Assembly: GCA_964407285.1 (NCBI GenBank)
Contig: CAYOVG010000046.1
Span: forward strand, 1 to 27,045
Direction: 5' to 3'
DNA length: 27,045 nt
Source of the DNA: CAYOVG01 sp964407285
GTDB lineage: Bacteria > Desulfobacterota > Syntrophobacteria > Syntrophobacterales > Syntrophobacteraceae
Below the pieces are notes generated by a model. The model was not told the origin of the DNA. It did not search any database and worked only from the letters and a program-made list of their open reading frames with translations. This document shows positions 13,535-22,752 of this stretch, piece after piece; positions within the stretch are counted from its first letter, which is position 1; the number at the start of each line of letters is the position of its first letter. Both the position numbers and the translations under genes were made by a program.

Positions 13535-14905
13535 CTACAGCCCGCGCGGCCGGACGCGTCGCGTGGCCGGACGGCGATTGAGGAGGAGAAAAGCGAGCAG
13601 CAGAACCAGTATGATCCCTCCCGCTATTCCGCCGACCAGCAGCCAGTTGATCTTGTGTATCTGAAGAATCGTATGCCAGCAACGCTTGAAGAATCCGGCC
13701 CGCGGTATTTCCTCTTTTGCCATGAGCGGGACGGTTTTCTTCGGCACGCCGTCCAGCAGGAGCGTAACATCGCCCATTTCCTGGCGCATCTGCACCGGGG
13801 CGGTAATATCCTGGGGTGCATGCACTTCCCACTTCACGGAGTTCTTCTGGGCTCGGGGCACGAGCAGGTTCACCCTGTCCGCCGGATAGAGATCGAGGCT
13901 GTCCTTCTCGCCCTTCCACACCTTGATGTTGGTCACGGCATCATTGGGAGTGAAGGGTTGGAGCAATGCGTAGTGATGGAACCCGTAGCTGAGGAGCTTT
14001 AATGCCTCGACTTCCCGCACGTGAGGGTTCTCGGCTCCCATGACGACGGCGAGCAGACGCATCCCTTCCTTTTGCGACGTGGCGGCAAGATGGTATCCGC
14101 CGGCGGTCACGAAGCCCGTCTTCAAGCCGTCGACGGTTTCATCCTTGAAGAGGAGGCGGTTTCTGTTGCCCTGGTTTATGTTGTTGTAGCTGTACTCACG
14201 CATGGAGTGGAAGCGGAGGGACTCGGGAAACCTCTGCAGGTAGGAGACCCCCAGTTTGGCCATATCCCTTGCAGAGGTAATCTGGCCGTCGGCGGGAAGG
14301 CCGTGAGGGTTCATGAAATGGCTGTTAGTCATGCCCAGTTCCTGGGCTTTGTTGTTCATTGCGGCCACGAAGGCGTCGACGCTGCCGTTCAGGTGCTCGG
14401 CCATGGCGACGCACGCGTCGTTACCCGAGACGACGGCAATGCCCTTGATGAGTTCCTCCACGGGGACCTTGCTCCCCACGTCCACGAACATCTTGGAGCC
14501 GCCGGTCGCCCAGGCCTCCTTGCTGATGTAGACCTCATCCTCCATGTGTATCAGTCCCTGTTGGAGCGCTTCGAAGACAAGGTAGAGCGTGAGCACCTTC
14601 GTAAACGACGCCGGTTCGATGCGGGCGTCCGCATCCTGTTCGAACAGCGTCTGCCCGGAGTACACCTCCATCAGGATGGCCTCTCGGGAGTTGGCATGGA
14701 TAACGGCGTCCGATCCGGTATTCTTGCCGGCCGCCTTTGTCCCGGAGTGGGCGGCATCCTTCGGGGCGGCCGCATCCTGCTGGGACTCCGTTCTCTTCTT
14801 CGCGTTGTTCTTACCGCGGGCGGCTTCGGCCCCATGGAAGGCAGGAAGAGAAAGGGAACACATCAAAAACACGCCGAAAAAGAAAAGAATGGTTTTCTTT
14901 AGCAT
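13535..14905 (-). CDS. D-alanyl-D-alanine carboxypeptidase (low-molecular-weight penicillin-binding protein, PBP5/6 type)
   Basis: 456 residues from ATG 14905; the frame is open further upstream, but the signal peptide fixes this start. Residues 1-29 are a signal peptide (MLKKTILFFFGVFLMCSLSL, cleaved near AEA). Residues about 30-65 are a Lys/Ala-rich linker. The active-site motifs are in order: S100-F-T-K103 (SxxK), S160-G-N162 (SxN) and K262-T-G264 (KTG). A C-terminal beta domain follows (about 315-395). Residues about 420-443 form one transmembrane helix (NWLLVGGIAGGIILVLLLAF) and a basic tail, so the protein is anchored to the inner membrane facing the periplasm. It trims the terminal D-Ala of peptidoglycan pentapeptides. 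Typical family members end in an amphipathic helix, so the true membrane span is a variation. It is transcribed alone. Confidence 0.93.
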   Translation of the reverse strand: MLKKTILFFFGVFLMCSLSLPAFHGAEAARGKNNAKKRTESQQDAAAPKDAAHSGTKAAGKNTGSDAVIHANSREAILMEVYSGQTLFEQDADARIEPASFTKVLTLYLVFEALQQGLIHMEDEVYISKEAWATGGSKMFVDVGSKVPVEELIKGIAVVSGNDACVAMAEHLNGSVDAFVAAMNNKAQELGMTNSHFMNPHGLPADGQITSARDMAKLGVSYLQRFPESLRFHSMREYSYNNINQGNRNRLLFKDETVDGLKTGFVTAGGYHLAATSQKEGMRLLAVVMGAENPHVREVEALKLLSYGFHHYALLQPFTPNDAVTNIKVWKGEKDSLDLYPADRVNLLVPRAQKNSVKWEVHAPQDITAPVQMRQEMGDVTLLLDGVPKKTVPLMAKEEIPRAGFFKRCWHTILQIHKINWLLVGGIAGGIILVLLLAFLLLNRRPATRRVRPRGL

Positions 14906-15297
14906 AGTACTTCTCTCGCGGCCTGAATGGGATTTTCTTACCTGTGCACCGGTCCCTGCGGGAAAGGAGAATCTGCTACTCCGGCCGGCAGATCCCGGGG
15001 GGCGACTCAGGACTTTGCAGTTGTCTGATACAGCCGATTTCCGACAGAACCCGAGAAGTGGAGAACAGGTCGTGGGAGGTCCCATACGGTTCCGCGGTCA
15101 ATCGGTCAACCACACGCCATGAAAGGTGCATAGGGACAATTTCCATAGAAACGCCGCATTATTATCACATTCCAGGAGCAGGTAGCAACTTCTTTCGCGA
15201 ACGCGTCCGGTCGGAGGGGCCGATTTCCTGTTTCGGTTCCTTCTTCGGTTTACATACACGGTTACGAAGCACGGGTTCACAATCCGCAAATCCTTAT
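14906..15297. other. Intergenic region upstream of the carboxypeptidase (392 bp)
   Basis: No gene is visible. TTGACC followed after 17 bp by TATGGG on the minus strand (about 15080-15110) is a weak promoter candidate for the carboxypeptidase. No hairpin with a T-tract follows the pdxA stop. Confidence 0.4.
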
Positions 15298-16293
15298 CTA
15301 ACTCCATGCGCGCCGGTTACGGGCCATGGAGGCTGCAAGGCGGATTGCCTCCAGCAGGCTGCCCGGATCGGCTTTCCCCGTTCCGGCGATGTCGTATGCG
15401 GTGCCGTGGTCCACGGATGTGCGGATTATGGGAAGGCCCAGGCTTACGTTGACCGCATTTTCGAAGTGAACGAGCTTTATGGGTATGAGACCCTGGTCGT
15501 GGTACATGCAGACCACGACGTCGAATTCACCGTTATACGCGCGGTGGAACAGGGTATCGGGGGGATGGGGACCACTCACCCCGTATGTGCTCCCCTGGAA
15601 GGAATCCACAACGGGCTGAATCACTTCCAGTTCTTCCCTTCCGAAGAGGCCGCCCTCGCCCGAATGAGGGTTCAAGCCGGCGACGGCAAGGCGGGGGCGG
15701 TCGAGACCGAAATCCCTCAGGAGCGATTCCCCGGTGATGCGAATGGTTTTCTGGATGCGCTCCGGAGTGAGAAGTCCGGGAACGGCGGACAGCGCCTCAT
15801 GAATCGTCACCAGGGTAACCCGCAGACGGGGGCCGGCGAGCATCATGACGACATCTTCGCTGCCGGTGAGGCTTTGGAGAAACTCCGTATGGCCGGGAAA
15901 TGAGAACCCGTGCCGGTTCAGGTTTCCTTTGTGGATGGGGCACGTACAGACGGCGTCGACCTCTCCGGCCATGGCCATCCGTACGGCCGTCTCGATGTAG
16001 CTCACCACCGCGCGGCAGGCCGCTCCGGAAGGACTGCCGAAAGCGATGTCCGATGTGGAAAGACTCACCGTATCGATCAGGCGAAACTCCGCGAGATCGG
16101 AGGGCGACTTCCCGAGCAGATCCATCGCGCGCCTGAGCGCCAAGGGGTCTCCGACGATCACCGGTTCGCACGTCCGCGCCGTTTCCGGCGCGGCGAGCGC
16201 CTTGACGATTATCTCGGGCCCCACCCCCGACGGGTCGCCCATCGTGACGGCGATACGGGCCTTGCCTCTTTCAGGTTGAATCTCGGCTGACAT
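15298..16293 (-). CDS. pdxA: 4-hydroxythreonine-4-phosphate dehydrogenase
   Basis: 331 residues from ATG 16293 (MSAEIQPERGKARIAVTMGD). An in-frame ATG at 16317 adds eight residues but has no ribosome site, whereas GAGGAG lies about 12 bp before 16293. The enzyme oxidises 4-phosphohydroxy-L-threonine with NAD+ in DXP-dependent pyridoxal phosphate synthesis. Visible signatures are TMGDPSGVGPEI, the three metal-binding histidines in FPGHTEFL, LNPHSGEGG and MYHDQGLIPIK, and RTSVDHGTAYDIAG near the end. Length is normal. It lies 54 bp after nadA on the same strand. No sign of damage. Confidence 0.96.
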   Translation of the reverse strand: MSAEIQPERGKARIAVTMGDPSGVGPEIIVKALAAPETARTCEPVIVGDPLALRRAMDLLGKSPSDLAEFRLIDTVSLSTSDIAFGSPSGAACRAVVSYIETAVRMAMAGEVDAVCTCPIHKGNLNRHGFSFPGHTEFLQSLTGSEDVVMMLAGPRLRVTLVTIHEALSAVPGLLTPERIQKTIRITGESLLRDFGLDRPRLAVAGLNPHSGEGGLFGREELEVIQPVVDSFQGSTYGVSGPHPPDTLFHRAYNGEFDVVVCMYHDQGLIPIKLVHFENAVNVSLGLPIIRTSVDHGTAYDIAGTGKADPGSLLEAIRLAASMARNRRAWS

Positions 16294-16347
16294 CGGACAG
16301 GCTTTCTCCTCTTCCATGGCCGGGGCAGGCCGCGGCGCTTCCTCTTC

Positions 16348-17277
16348 TCACCCGACAACCAGCATCCGCTCCACGGCGGATAGGGCGCGAACGCGAATGT
16401 CTTCGGGCACGGTGATTCCGGGTTCCAGGGTTTCGAGCGCCCGGAGCACGAGTTCCGGAGTCGTCTTCTTCATGTCCTCGCAGATCATATTGCCGGATGC
16501 CGGATAGAACCGCTTGCCCGGATTCTGCTTTTGCAGCGGGTGGATGATCCCCGATTCCGTGCCGATGATGAACTCCTTGTGAGAACTCTCCCGCACGAAG
16601 CGAAGCATCCCGGATGTGCTCTCGATTGCGTCGGCCAGGTCCAGCACCTCCGGCGGGCACTCGGGATGGGCGAGGAATAGGGCGCCGGGGTGTTCCCGCT
16701 TTCGCTCCCGCACCTCCAGGGGGTTCAAATTATGGTGGATCGGGCAGTAGCCGCGCCAGTGGAGGACCTTCTTCCCGGTATGGCGCGCGGTGTACATCGC
16801 AAGATTCCGGTCCGGAGCCATGAAGACGGTATCCGCTTCCGCGAAGGATTCCACTACCTTGATGGAATTGGCGGAAGTGCAGCAAACCGTGCTCTCCGCC
16901 TTGACCGCCGCCGTGGAATTCACATAAGTGATGACCGGAACTCCGGGATGGTCTCTTCGTATGGCGGCCACATCCTCCGGTGTGATCATGTCGGCCATGG
17001 GGCAACCCGCGTTCGCGGCCGGCAGGAGCACCACCTTCCCGGGATTGAGTATCGCCGCCGTCTCCGCCATGAAGGCAACGCCGCAAAACACGATCACTTC
17101 CGCATCGGTGGATGCCGCCTTGCGGCTCAGCTCCAGCGAATCCCCCATCATGTCGGCGATGTCCTGGATCTCCGGGGACTGATAATTGTGAGCCAGAATT
17201 ATGGCCCGTCTCTTCTGTTTCAGCTCCCGTACCCGGTTTGCGATCTCTTCGGTTTTCGTTTGCATTTCCGTGGGCAT
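16348..17277 (-). CDS. nadA: Quinolinate synthase
   Basis: 309 residues, the short anaerobe-type length. It condenses iminoaspartate with dihydroxyacetone phosphate to quinolinate, the first committed part of NAD synthesis, using an oxygen-sensitive [4Fe-4S] cluster. The likely cluster ligands, by spacing to characterised enzymes, are C92 (NAGCPMAD), C178 (WRGYCPIH) and C266 (NMICEDMKK). Other signatures are ILAHNYQSPEIQDIAD, GDSLELSRKA, YVNSTAAVKAES and HPEC. ATG 17277 with AAGG upstream is the likely start; ATG 17265 is an alternative. It lies 73 bp after lolA and 54 bp before pdxA. No nadB or nadC is in the window. Confidence 0.96.
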   Translation of the reverse strand: MPTEMQTKTEEIANRVRELKQKRRAIILAHNYQSPEIQDIADMMGDSLELSRKAASTDAEVIVFCGVAFMAETAAILNPGKVVLLPAANAGCPMADMITPEDVAAIRRDHPGVPVITYVNSTAAVKAESTVCCTSANSIKVVESFAEADTVFMAPDRNLAMYTARHTGKKVLHWRGYCPIHHNLNPLEVRERKREHPGALFLAHPECPPEVLDLADAIESTSGMLRFVRESSHKEFIIGTESGIIHPLQKQNPGKRFYPASGNMICEDMKKTTPELVLRALETLEPGITVPEDIRVRALSAVERMLVVG

Positions 17278-17350
17278 TCTTTCGCCTTGTCCTGTTGGAA
17301 TGAAAATTCGTTATGCCGTTACGATGAGCACGAGGAAAACCCAGATCCCG

Positions 17351-18124
17351 CTACCGGGAGTTGATCTTCTGCTGTAGTTCCTGAATCTGAGATTGGCTCA
17401 TTTGCCTTCCTTCCGGGTCCATGATCAGCGTGCCGGACGGCACGTCCAGTTGGAAGATGCGGGATTCAAGTCCCGGGGCGTCTTTTTGAGCTTCGATGGT
17501 GAGCCGGTTGACGTTTCCCATGGCGTCCCGCGTTTCAACGCTCACGATCCGGTAGTCCTGCAGGCTGATCCAGAGTCTCAGGGACTTGACGTGAGGGTCC
17601 TCCTTCTTTGGAACGAGGTTCAAAACGGCAGTGTTTTGTGTCGTCTCCCTGGAGTCGAGATTCACTTCGAACTGCTTTCTGAGTTCGAAGACCCCGTCGA
17701 AGAAGGTCCTCGCCAGTGGAGAGGCAAAGAAAGCTTCGCCTTCGAAGAGAGAAATCTGCTTCTCGGCGGGCACGTACATCCACGCGTACTGCCTGCTGGC
17801 CACGAACGTCTGCTTCTCGGGCGTTTCGTATTCCCATCGCATCTGTCGGGGTTTCTGATAGTAGAGCGTACCCGAAGCCTCGCTGGACAGTCCGCTGGCC
17901 GTCGCCGACATAGTCCGCTGGCGGAAGTGGGCCGTGTACGCTTTGATCTGCTGATAGTAGTTTTCCGTCCTATTCAGGATATCCTTGAGCGCCGGAGCCG
18001 GAGATTGCTCCGCATGCAACGGCGCGGGCGAGATCACGGCGGAAAAGAAACAGAAGACGAGCGCCGCCGAAACCGTGGACCATTTCAATAGATTCATTGG
18101 TAATTTAAATCTCGATTTTTTCAT
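17351..18124 (-). CDS. lolA: Outer-membrane lipoprotein carrier protein LolA
   Basis: 257 residues, longer than the E. coli protein (about 200) because of a longer N- and C-terminus. Residues 1-38 are a signal peptide ending in PLHA. The mature region has the LolA pattern ILNRTENYYQQIKAYTAHFRQ, SGTLYYQKPRQMRWEYETP, WMYVPAEKQISLFEG and LRLWISLQDYRIVSVETRDA. LolA collects lipoproteins released by LolCDE at the inner membrane and passes them to the outer membrane, so its presence indicates a diderm cell. It starts 30 bp after the ftsK stop, a gene order conserved in many Proteobacteria. The C-terminal tail (QMSQSQIQELQQKINSR) is a short amphipathic helix. Confidence 0.92.
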   Translation of the reverse strand: MKKSRFKLPMNLLKWSTVSAALVFCFFSAVISPAPLHAEQSPAPALKDILNRTENYYQQIKAYTAHFRQRTMSATASGLSSEASGTLYYQKPRQMRWEYETPEKQTFVASRQYAWMYVPAEKQISLFEGEAFFASPLARTFFDGVFELRKQFEVNLDSRETTQNTAVLNLVPKKEDPHVKSLRLWISLQDYRIVSVETRDAMGNVNRLTIEAQKDAPGLESRIFQLDVPSGTLIMDPEGRQMSQSQIQELQQKINSR

Positions 18125-18154
18125 AGCTTCTTCACCCGAATGCTTTCTTCTTCG

Positions 18155-20749
18155 TCAGTTCACCTTGGGACCATATACCTCCCGCGGTTTCACGCCATCG
18201 GAGGGTCCCACGATTCCCTGCATCTCCATCACATCGATCATCCGGGCGGCCCGGTTGTAGCCCACGCGAAGCCGCCTCTGCAGCATCGAAATGGATGCCT
18301 GCCGCGTCTCCATGACCACCTGGACCGCCTGCTCGTACTTTTCGTCCAGATCGTCCTCACCGATGTCGTTGGAGGAGGAATCGTCCTGGAAGTTGACCCG
18401 CTCCCGAAGCGGGTCGCTCACGAGTTGCTGGGAGCGCCAGAACTGCGTAAGGCGCTGCACTTCGGCTTCGGATATGAACGCGCCGTGGATGCGTTGCAGC
18501 TTTGCCGTCCCCGGCGGGAGGAAGAGCATATCGCCCGCCCCCAGCAAATTCTCAGCTCCCATTGTATCAAGAATCGTGCGAGAGTCGATACGTGAAGAGA
18601 CCTGGAATGAAATTCGAGTGGGAATATTCGCCTTGATGACGCCGGTAAGAACGTCGACCGACGGGCGCTGGGTGGCCAGAATGAGATGAATGCCCGCGGC
18701 GCGGGCCATCTGGGCGAGCCTCATGATCGACTCTTCGACCTCTCGCGACGCCACCATCATGAGGTCCGCCAGTTCATCGATGATGATCACCATGTAGGGC
18801 ATATGGTGGTGCCGGAGTCCCGGGTCGGCGGGAACAACGTTTTCCTCTATCCCCCCGGTCTCAACGAATTCCGGTCCCGATTCCGGTCCGACTGCCTGCA
18901 GTCTATTCCTCGCTTCGTTCTCTTTGGCCAGGACGTTGTTATAGCTTTCGATGTTGCGCGCATTCTTGTCCGCAATGAGTTTGTAGCGCATCTCCATCTC
19001 CTGCACCGCCCAGCGCAGAGCTTTGGTCGCCAGTTTGGCGTCGGTGACCACGGGATGTATCAGGTGCGGAATGCCTTCGTAGCTGCTCAGTTCGATTCGC
19101 TTGGGATCGATGAGGAGAATGCGCATCTCGTTGGGAGTGTTGCGGTAGAGCAGGCTGCTCAGCACGGTGTTGATGCACACGCTTTTCCCGGTTCCCGTGG
19201 CGCCCGCGATGAGCAGGTGAGGCATTTTGGCCAGGTTCGCGGTTGCGGGACGCCCGGTGGTGTCCTTGCCCAGGGCGATGGTGAGCGGGGCCTTCGAGGA
19301 CATGAAAACATCGCTTTCCAGAATGGTCCTGATGGACACCAGTTCCCGCTCCTTGTTGGGAATCTCGATTCCTATGGCGGCTTTGCCGGGAATGGGGGCC
19401 ACCACGCGAATGCTTATGGCCCGAAGCGCCATGGCGAGGTCGTCGGTGAGGCTCACGATTCGGCTGATCTTAATGCCGGGGGCCGGGGTGTATTCATAGA
19501 GCGTGATTACCGGGCCGGGACATATGTCCGCCACCTGCCCCTGCACGCCGAAGTCCGCGAGTTTCTCCTCCAAAATTCTTGCGTTGCGTTCGAGAAGCTT
19601 TGGGTCGGGTCCCTTCGCATCCTCCTCATATGTGTCCAGGAGTCGCAGGTCGGGAACACTGTACTGTCCGGGGGAAGGAGGTTGAGGCGAGAAAAGCGCC
19701 GCGTCGTCGCCGCCCTGCTCCTTTTTGGCGATTCGAAGAACGGGGGCGGTCGGGGGACCCGACTCCTCCGCCATCTCCTTATCCTCCGGGAGAACGGGTT
19801 CGGAATCGACGCCTGCGTCGTCGTTCGGACCAGGACCGGATTCCGATTCGAGCGACGGCGCGTTCGTGTCCGTTACCGTCGACTGGGCGCGTAACCCCGC
19901 CTGTTTTCCGCATCGACCGTTGCCGCGCACGCGAGCGTCACGGCCGCGAGCGTCACGGCCGCGAACGTCGCGGACGCGAGCGTCATCTCCGAGGGCATCC
20001 CGATCTCCGGCGTCGGCCATGCCGTTCCCGTTGTCCGCCATGGGGAGGAAAGCCGCCGGCACGGTCTCCTCGCCTACCACGTCTTCTTCGCGAAGAAGCA
20101 CTTCATCGCTTTCTCTCCGGCGCAAACCCCTGCGGCACAGATCTCCGCACCGGACCGCGCCTGAACGCACAAGCCTGCCTCCGGCCGTTCCGGCAGTGTG
20201 CAACGTAACGCTCAGCACGCGCAATATCAGGTCAAGGGCGGTCTGGAGGGAAAACGGCGTGGCGATCATAAGGCCTGTAAGAAGGGTCCCGGTGAGGAGG
20301 ATGTAGGCTCCCAGGATATGAAGGTTCGATCGGAGAAAGTCGGCAAAGAGAGTTCCCATGAAACATCCCGTTCGGATTTTACAGCCGAAAAGGGTAATCT
20401 CGCCGGCAGGATGAGATATCAAAGGAGCCAGGCTCATGAGGCTTACCAGGATGAGCGCAATTCCGACGGACTGCATTCGCCCGTAGGGAAGAACGGGCAG
20501 GCCCCGCAAGAGCGCCCAGCTTATCCAGAAGCCCAACGGCGGGAGAAGGTAGGCTGTAATGCCGAAAACATACATGAGACCGAGAGCGAGAATAGCCCCG
20601 AAAGTCCCTATCCAGTTCGAGGGGGGCGTGAGCGCCGAACTGGTGAAAGGGGTGGGGTCCTTGGAATCGTAGGAAATAACACTGAAAAAAACGAGTAACG
20701 TTGCGACCAGGATACAAAGAGCGCCGATTTCGTGCTTCTTCCCCTCCAC
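18155..20749 (-). CDS. ftsK: DNA translocase FtsK
   Basis: 864 residues from GTG 20749, which has a G-rich ribosome site (AGGGGGGGAT) about 6 bp upstream. Four transmembrane segments occupy residues about 8-190. A long acidic and low-complexity linker (about 200-370) contains four pentapeptide repeats. The alpha/beta motor follows, with FGVQGQVADICPGPVITLYE, the Walker A loop GATGTGKS (516-523), Walker B VIIIDELADLMMVA (about 653-666), and ATQRPSVDVLTGVIKANIPT. The last 65 residues are the gamma winged helix (QASISMLQRRLRVGYNRAAR) that reads polarity sequences and contacts XerD. It pumps DNA through the septum and helps resolve chromosome dimers. lolA follows by 30 bp. Confidence 0.96.
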   Translation of the reverse strand: MEGKKHEIGALCILVATLLVFFSVISYDSKDPTPFTSSALTPPSNWIGTFGAILALGLMYVFGITAYLLPPLGFWISWALLRGLPVLPYGRMQSVGIALILVSLMSLAPLISHPAGEITLFGCKIRTGCFMGTLFADFLRSNLHILGAYILLTGTLLTGLMIATPFSLQTALDLILRVLSVTLHTAGTAGGRLVRSGAVRCGDLCRRGLRRRESDEVLLREEDVVGEETVPAAFLPMADNGNGMADAGDRDALGDDARVRDVRGRDARGRDARVRGNGRCGKQAGLRAQSTVTDTNAPSLESESGPGPNDDAGVDSEPVLPEDKEMAEESGPPTAPVLRIAKKEQGGDDAALFSPQPPSPGQYSVPDLRLLDTYEEDAKGPDPKLLERNARILEEKLADFGVQGQVADICPGPVITLYEYTPAPGIKISRIVSLTDDLAMALRAISIRVVAPIPGKAAIGIEIPNKERELVSIRTILESDVFMSSKAPLTIALGKDTTGRPATANLAKMPHLLIAGATGTGKSVCINTVLSSLLYRNTPNEMRILLIDPKRIELSSYEGIPHLIHPVVTDAKLATKALRWAVQEMEMRYKLIADKNARNIESYNNVLAKENEARNRLQAVGPESGPEFVETGGIEENVVPADPGLRHHHMPYMVIIIDELADLMMVASREVEESIMRLAQMARAAGIHLILATQRPSVDVLTGVIKANIPTRISFQVSSRIDSRTILDTMGAENLLGAGDMLFLPPGTAKLQRIHGAFISEAEVQRLTQFWRSQQLVSDPLRERVNFQDDSSSNDIGEDDLDEKYEQAVQVVMETRQASISMLQRRLRVGYNRAARMIDVMEMQGIVGPSDGVKPREVYGPKVN
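19930..19989 (-). repeat. Four 15-bp tandem repeats inside ftsK
   Basis: Units start at 19930, 19945, 19960 and 19975 (CGCGAGCGTCACGGC and variants; the first two are identical). In the protein they give DARVR, DVRGR, DARGR, DARVR at about residues 255-274 of the linker. The reading frame is kept. They most likely arose by slippage and may vary in copy number between strains. Confidence 0.8.
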
Positions 20750-21048
20750 GGATATATCCCCCCCTTACGAAAGCAGGTCATATACAGCAATATACATCAG
20801 GATAGAGCATCTGGTTCATCATGGATGAATCGGATGTGGACCGGTCAAAATAATACCAGAAAACACCCTGATTGATTAGAGTAAATTGCTGTAACGCTTA
20901 GTCGTTGATTTTTAAGGGGAAATAGGTGCGCTGCTCGTGTATCTCGATGGCCGTGTCGCGAGTGGGGGCCGTAATCGCGTAAAGACGCCCCGCGGGCGAG
21001 GCTCAAAGAACGGCACGGCGCTCGCCCGCGGACGTTCGGGCTTTCAAA
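20750..21048. other. Intergenic region between rnj and ftsK (299 bp)
   Basis: It holds the hairpin at 20990-21031 and an AT-rich stretch at about 20770-20900 next to the ftsK start. No good -35/-10 pair with 16-18 bp spacing was found, although an extended -10-like TGTATATT occurs on the minus strand near 20790-20800. No gene is visible. Confidence 0.5.
20990..21031 (-). terminator. GC-rich hairpin after rnj, possible terminator
   Basis: A perfect 11-bp inverted repeat CCGCGGGCGAG / CTCGCCCGCGG (20990-21000 and 21021-21031) with a 20-nt loop lies 18 bp past the rnj stop on the minus strand. The bases after it (GGCGTCTTTA) have only a weak T-rich part, so intrinsic termination is possible, not certain. 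Confidence 0.45.
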
Positions 21049-22752
21049 TCATACCTCGATGATGATCGGATAGATCACGGGACGGCGCTCGAGCAGACGA
21101 TTGAAGTGCCGCTTCAGGTCCCGGCGTATCTCCATCTGCAGGTCCGCGCACGTGAGTTCGAATCCCTGTTCGAGGAACCGGTCGAACACCTCCAGGACGA
21201 TGCATTTGGCTTCATCCAGCAGTTCCGGCTTGTTCTCCTCCAGGATGAAGCCCCTGGTGATAATGTCGGGTCCGGTCAGGATCACTCTCGTTTCCTTGTC
21301 CACGACCAGCGACGCGATGACGAGTCCGTCCTCGGAAAGGTGCCGGCGGTCGCGCAAAACGATATTGCATACGTCTCCGACTCCCTTGCCGTCCACATAG
21401 GTGCGCCCGACATCGACGTTTTCCTCGATACGCGCCTCAACCAGGCCCGTCTCCTCATCCCGTCCGAAAGCGATCACGTTACCGTTTTCGGCCAGCAGGC
21501 ATCGCTCGGGCGGAATCCCGGTGGACATCGCCAGTTGCCGATGCTTGACCAGGTGCCTGTACTCGCCGTGGATGGGAACGAAATAGCGGGGCTGCACGAT
21601 ATTGAGCATAAGCCTCAGCTCTCCCTGGTAGGCATGGCCGGAGACGTGGATGTCCCGCACCTGCTCGTGGATGACTTCGGCCCCCTGGCGGTAGAGGTGG
21701 TTGATGATGGTCTGGATGTTCCGCTCGTTGCCGGGGATGAACTTGGAGGAAAGGATGATGGTGTCTCCCGGCTTGATCTTGAGCTTCTTGTGGTCGTTGA
21801 AGGCCATTCGGGTGAGGGCGCTCATGGGTTCGCCCTGGCTTCCCGTCGTCAGGATGAGCACCTGCGAATCGGAGAGCTTGGGGAGGTCGTTCAGGTTGAC
21901 CTCCTGGTCCGAAGGGAAGTCCACATACCCGAGTTCCCGGCCGATACGCACGTTGGTCAGCATGGACTTGCCGTTGAGGAGCACCTTGCGGTCGAATTCC
22001 TTCGCCAGCCGTATCACCTGCTGGATACGGTGCAGGTTGCTGGCGAAGACGGCAACGATGATGCGTCCCGTGCATTCGCGGAAGATCTCCCGGAGAGTGT
22101 TTCCCACATCCTTTTCCGAGAGAGTATGCCCTTCGCGCTCGACGTTCGTCGAGTCCGAAAAGAGGGCCAGAACGCCTTCCTCTCCGTATACGCTGAAGCG
22201 CGCCACGTCGAAGAGTTTGCAGTCGATGGGGGTCTCGTCGATCTTGAAGTCCCCCGAATGGATGATCGTGCCCAGGGGAGTGCGGATGGCCAGGCCGACT
22301 CCATCGGGAATACTATGGCACACCCGTATGAACTCGACCTCGAAAGGATCCATGGACACTTTGCAGCGCGGTTCGACCTCGATGAGCCGGGAGCGGTCGA
22401 GGAGACCGTGCTCTTTGAGTTTTTCCCGTATGAGCGCGATGGTGAGGGGGGTGGCATAGACGGGAATCTGGAATTCCCTGAGAAAAAACGGAATGGCCCC
22501 CACATGGTCTTCGTGGCCGTGCGTCACCACCAGGGCGCGCAGGCGGTCGCGATTCTCTCTCAGGTAGGTGAAGTCGGGAATGACGATGTCGATGCCGAGC
22601 ATGTCTTCTTCCGGAAACATGAGTCCCGCATCGACCACTACGATGCCGTCCCCATATTCGACTACCATGAGATTGAGACCGATTTCACCCAGGCCGCCCA
22701 GGGGTATGACGCGCAAAGGATGAGAGGTGCGGCAATTGACGCATTCATTCAT
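21049..22752 (-). CDS. rnj: Ribonuclease J
   Basis: 567 residues. A metallo-beta-lactamase/beta-CASP ribonuclease with 5'-3' exonuclease and endonuclease activity in RNA processing and decay. The zinc-binding motif is THGHEDHVG (HGHEDH 78-83), followed by VCHSIPDGVGLAI, IIHSGDFKID and the beta-CASP motifs FASNLHRIQQV, LTTGSQGEPMSAL, IHVSGHAYQGE and PIHGEYRHLV. The C-terminal domain, with CNIVLRDRRHLSEDGLVIASL, is full length. The N-terminus has an unusual CVNC before the conserved start. The ATG overlaps the plsC stop by 4 bp (22749-22752), so translation is coupled. It is the last gene of the plsC-rnj unit. Confidence 0.96.
   Translation of the reverse strand: MNECVNCRTSHPLRVIPLGGLGEIGLNLMVVEYGDGIVVVDAGLMFPEEDMLGIDIVIPDFTYLRENRDRLRALVVTHGHEDHVGAIPFFLREFQIPVYATPLTIALIREKLKEHGLLDRSRLIEVEPRCKVSMDPFEVEFIRVCHSIPDGVGLAIRTPLGTIIHSGDFKIDETPIDCKLFDVARFSVYGEEGVLALFSDSTNVEREGHTLSEKDVGNTLREIFRECTGRIIVAVFASNLHRIQQVIRLAKEFDRKVLLNGKSMLTNVRIGRELGYVDFPSDQEVNLNDLPKLSDSQVLILTTGSQGEPMSALTRMAFNDHKKLKIKPGDTIILSSKFIPGNERNIQTIINHLYRQGAEVIHEQVRDIHVSGHAYQGELRLMLNIVQPRYFVPIHGEYRHLVKHRQLAMSTGIPPERCLLAENGNVIAFGRDEETGLVEARIEENVDVGRTYVDGKGVGDVCNIVLRDRRHLSEDGLVIASLVVDKETRVILTGPDIITRGFILEENKPELLDEAKCIVLEVFDRFLEQGFELTCADLQMEIRRDLKRHFNRLLERRPVIYPIIIEV

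Noticed and set aside
15271..15296. ACGGGTTCACAATCCGCAAATCC as another heptamer repeat copy
   Set aside because: Only fragments of the unit are present and no exact AACCCGC occurs; chance is likely.
18686..19894. 402-codon plus-strand frame opposite ftsK
   Set aside because: The Walker motifs and gamma domain of FtsK on the minus strand explain this region.
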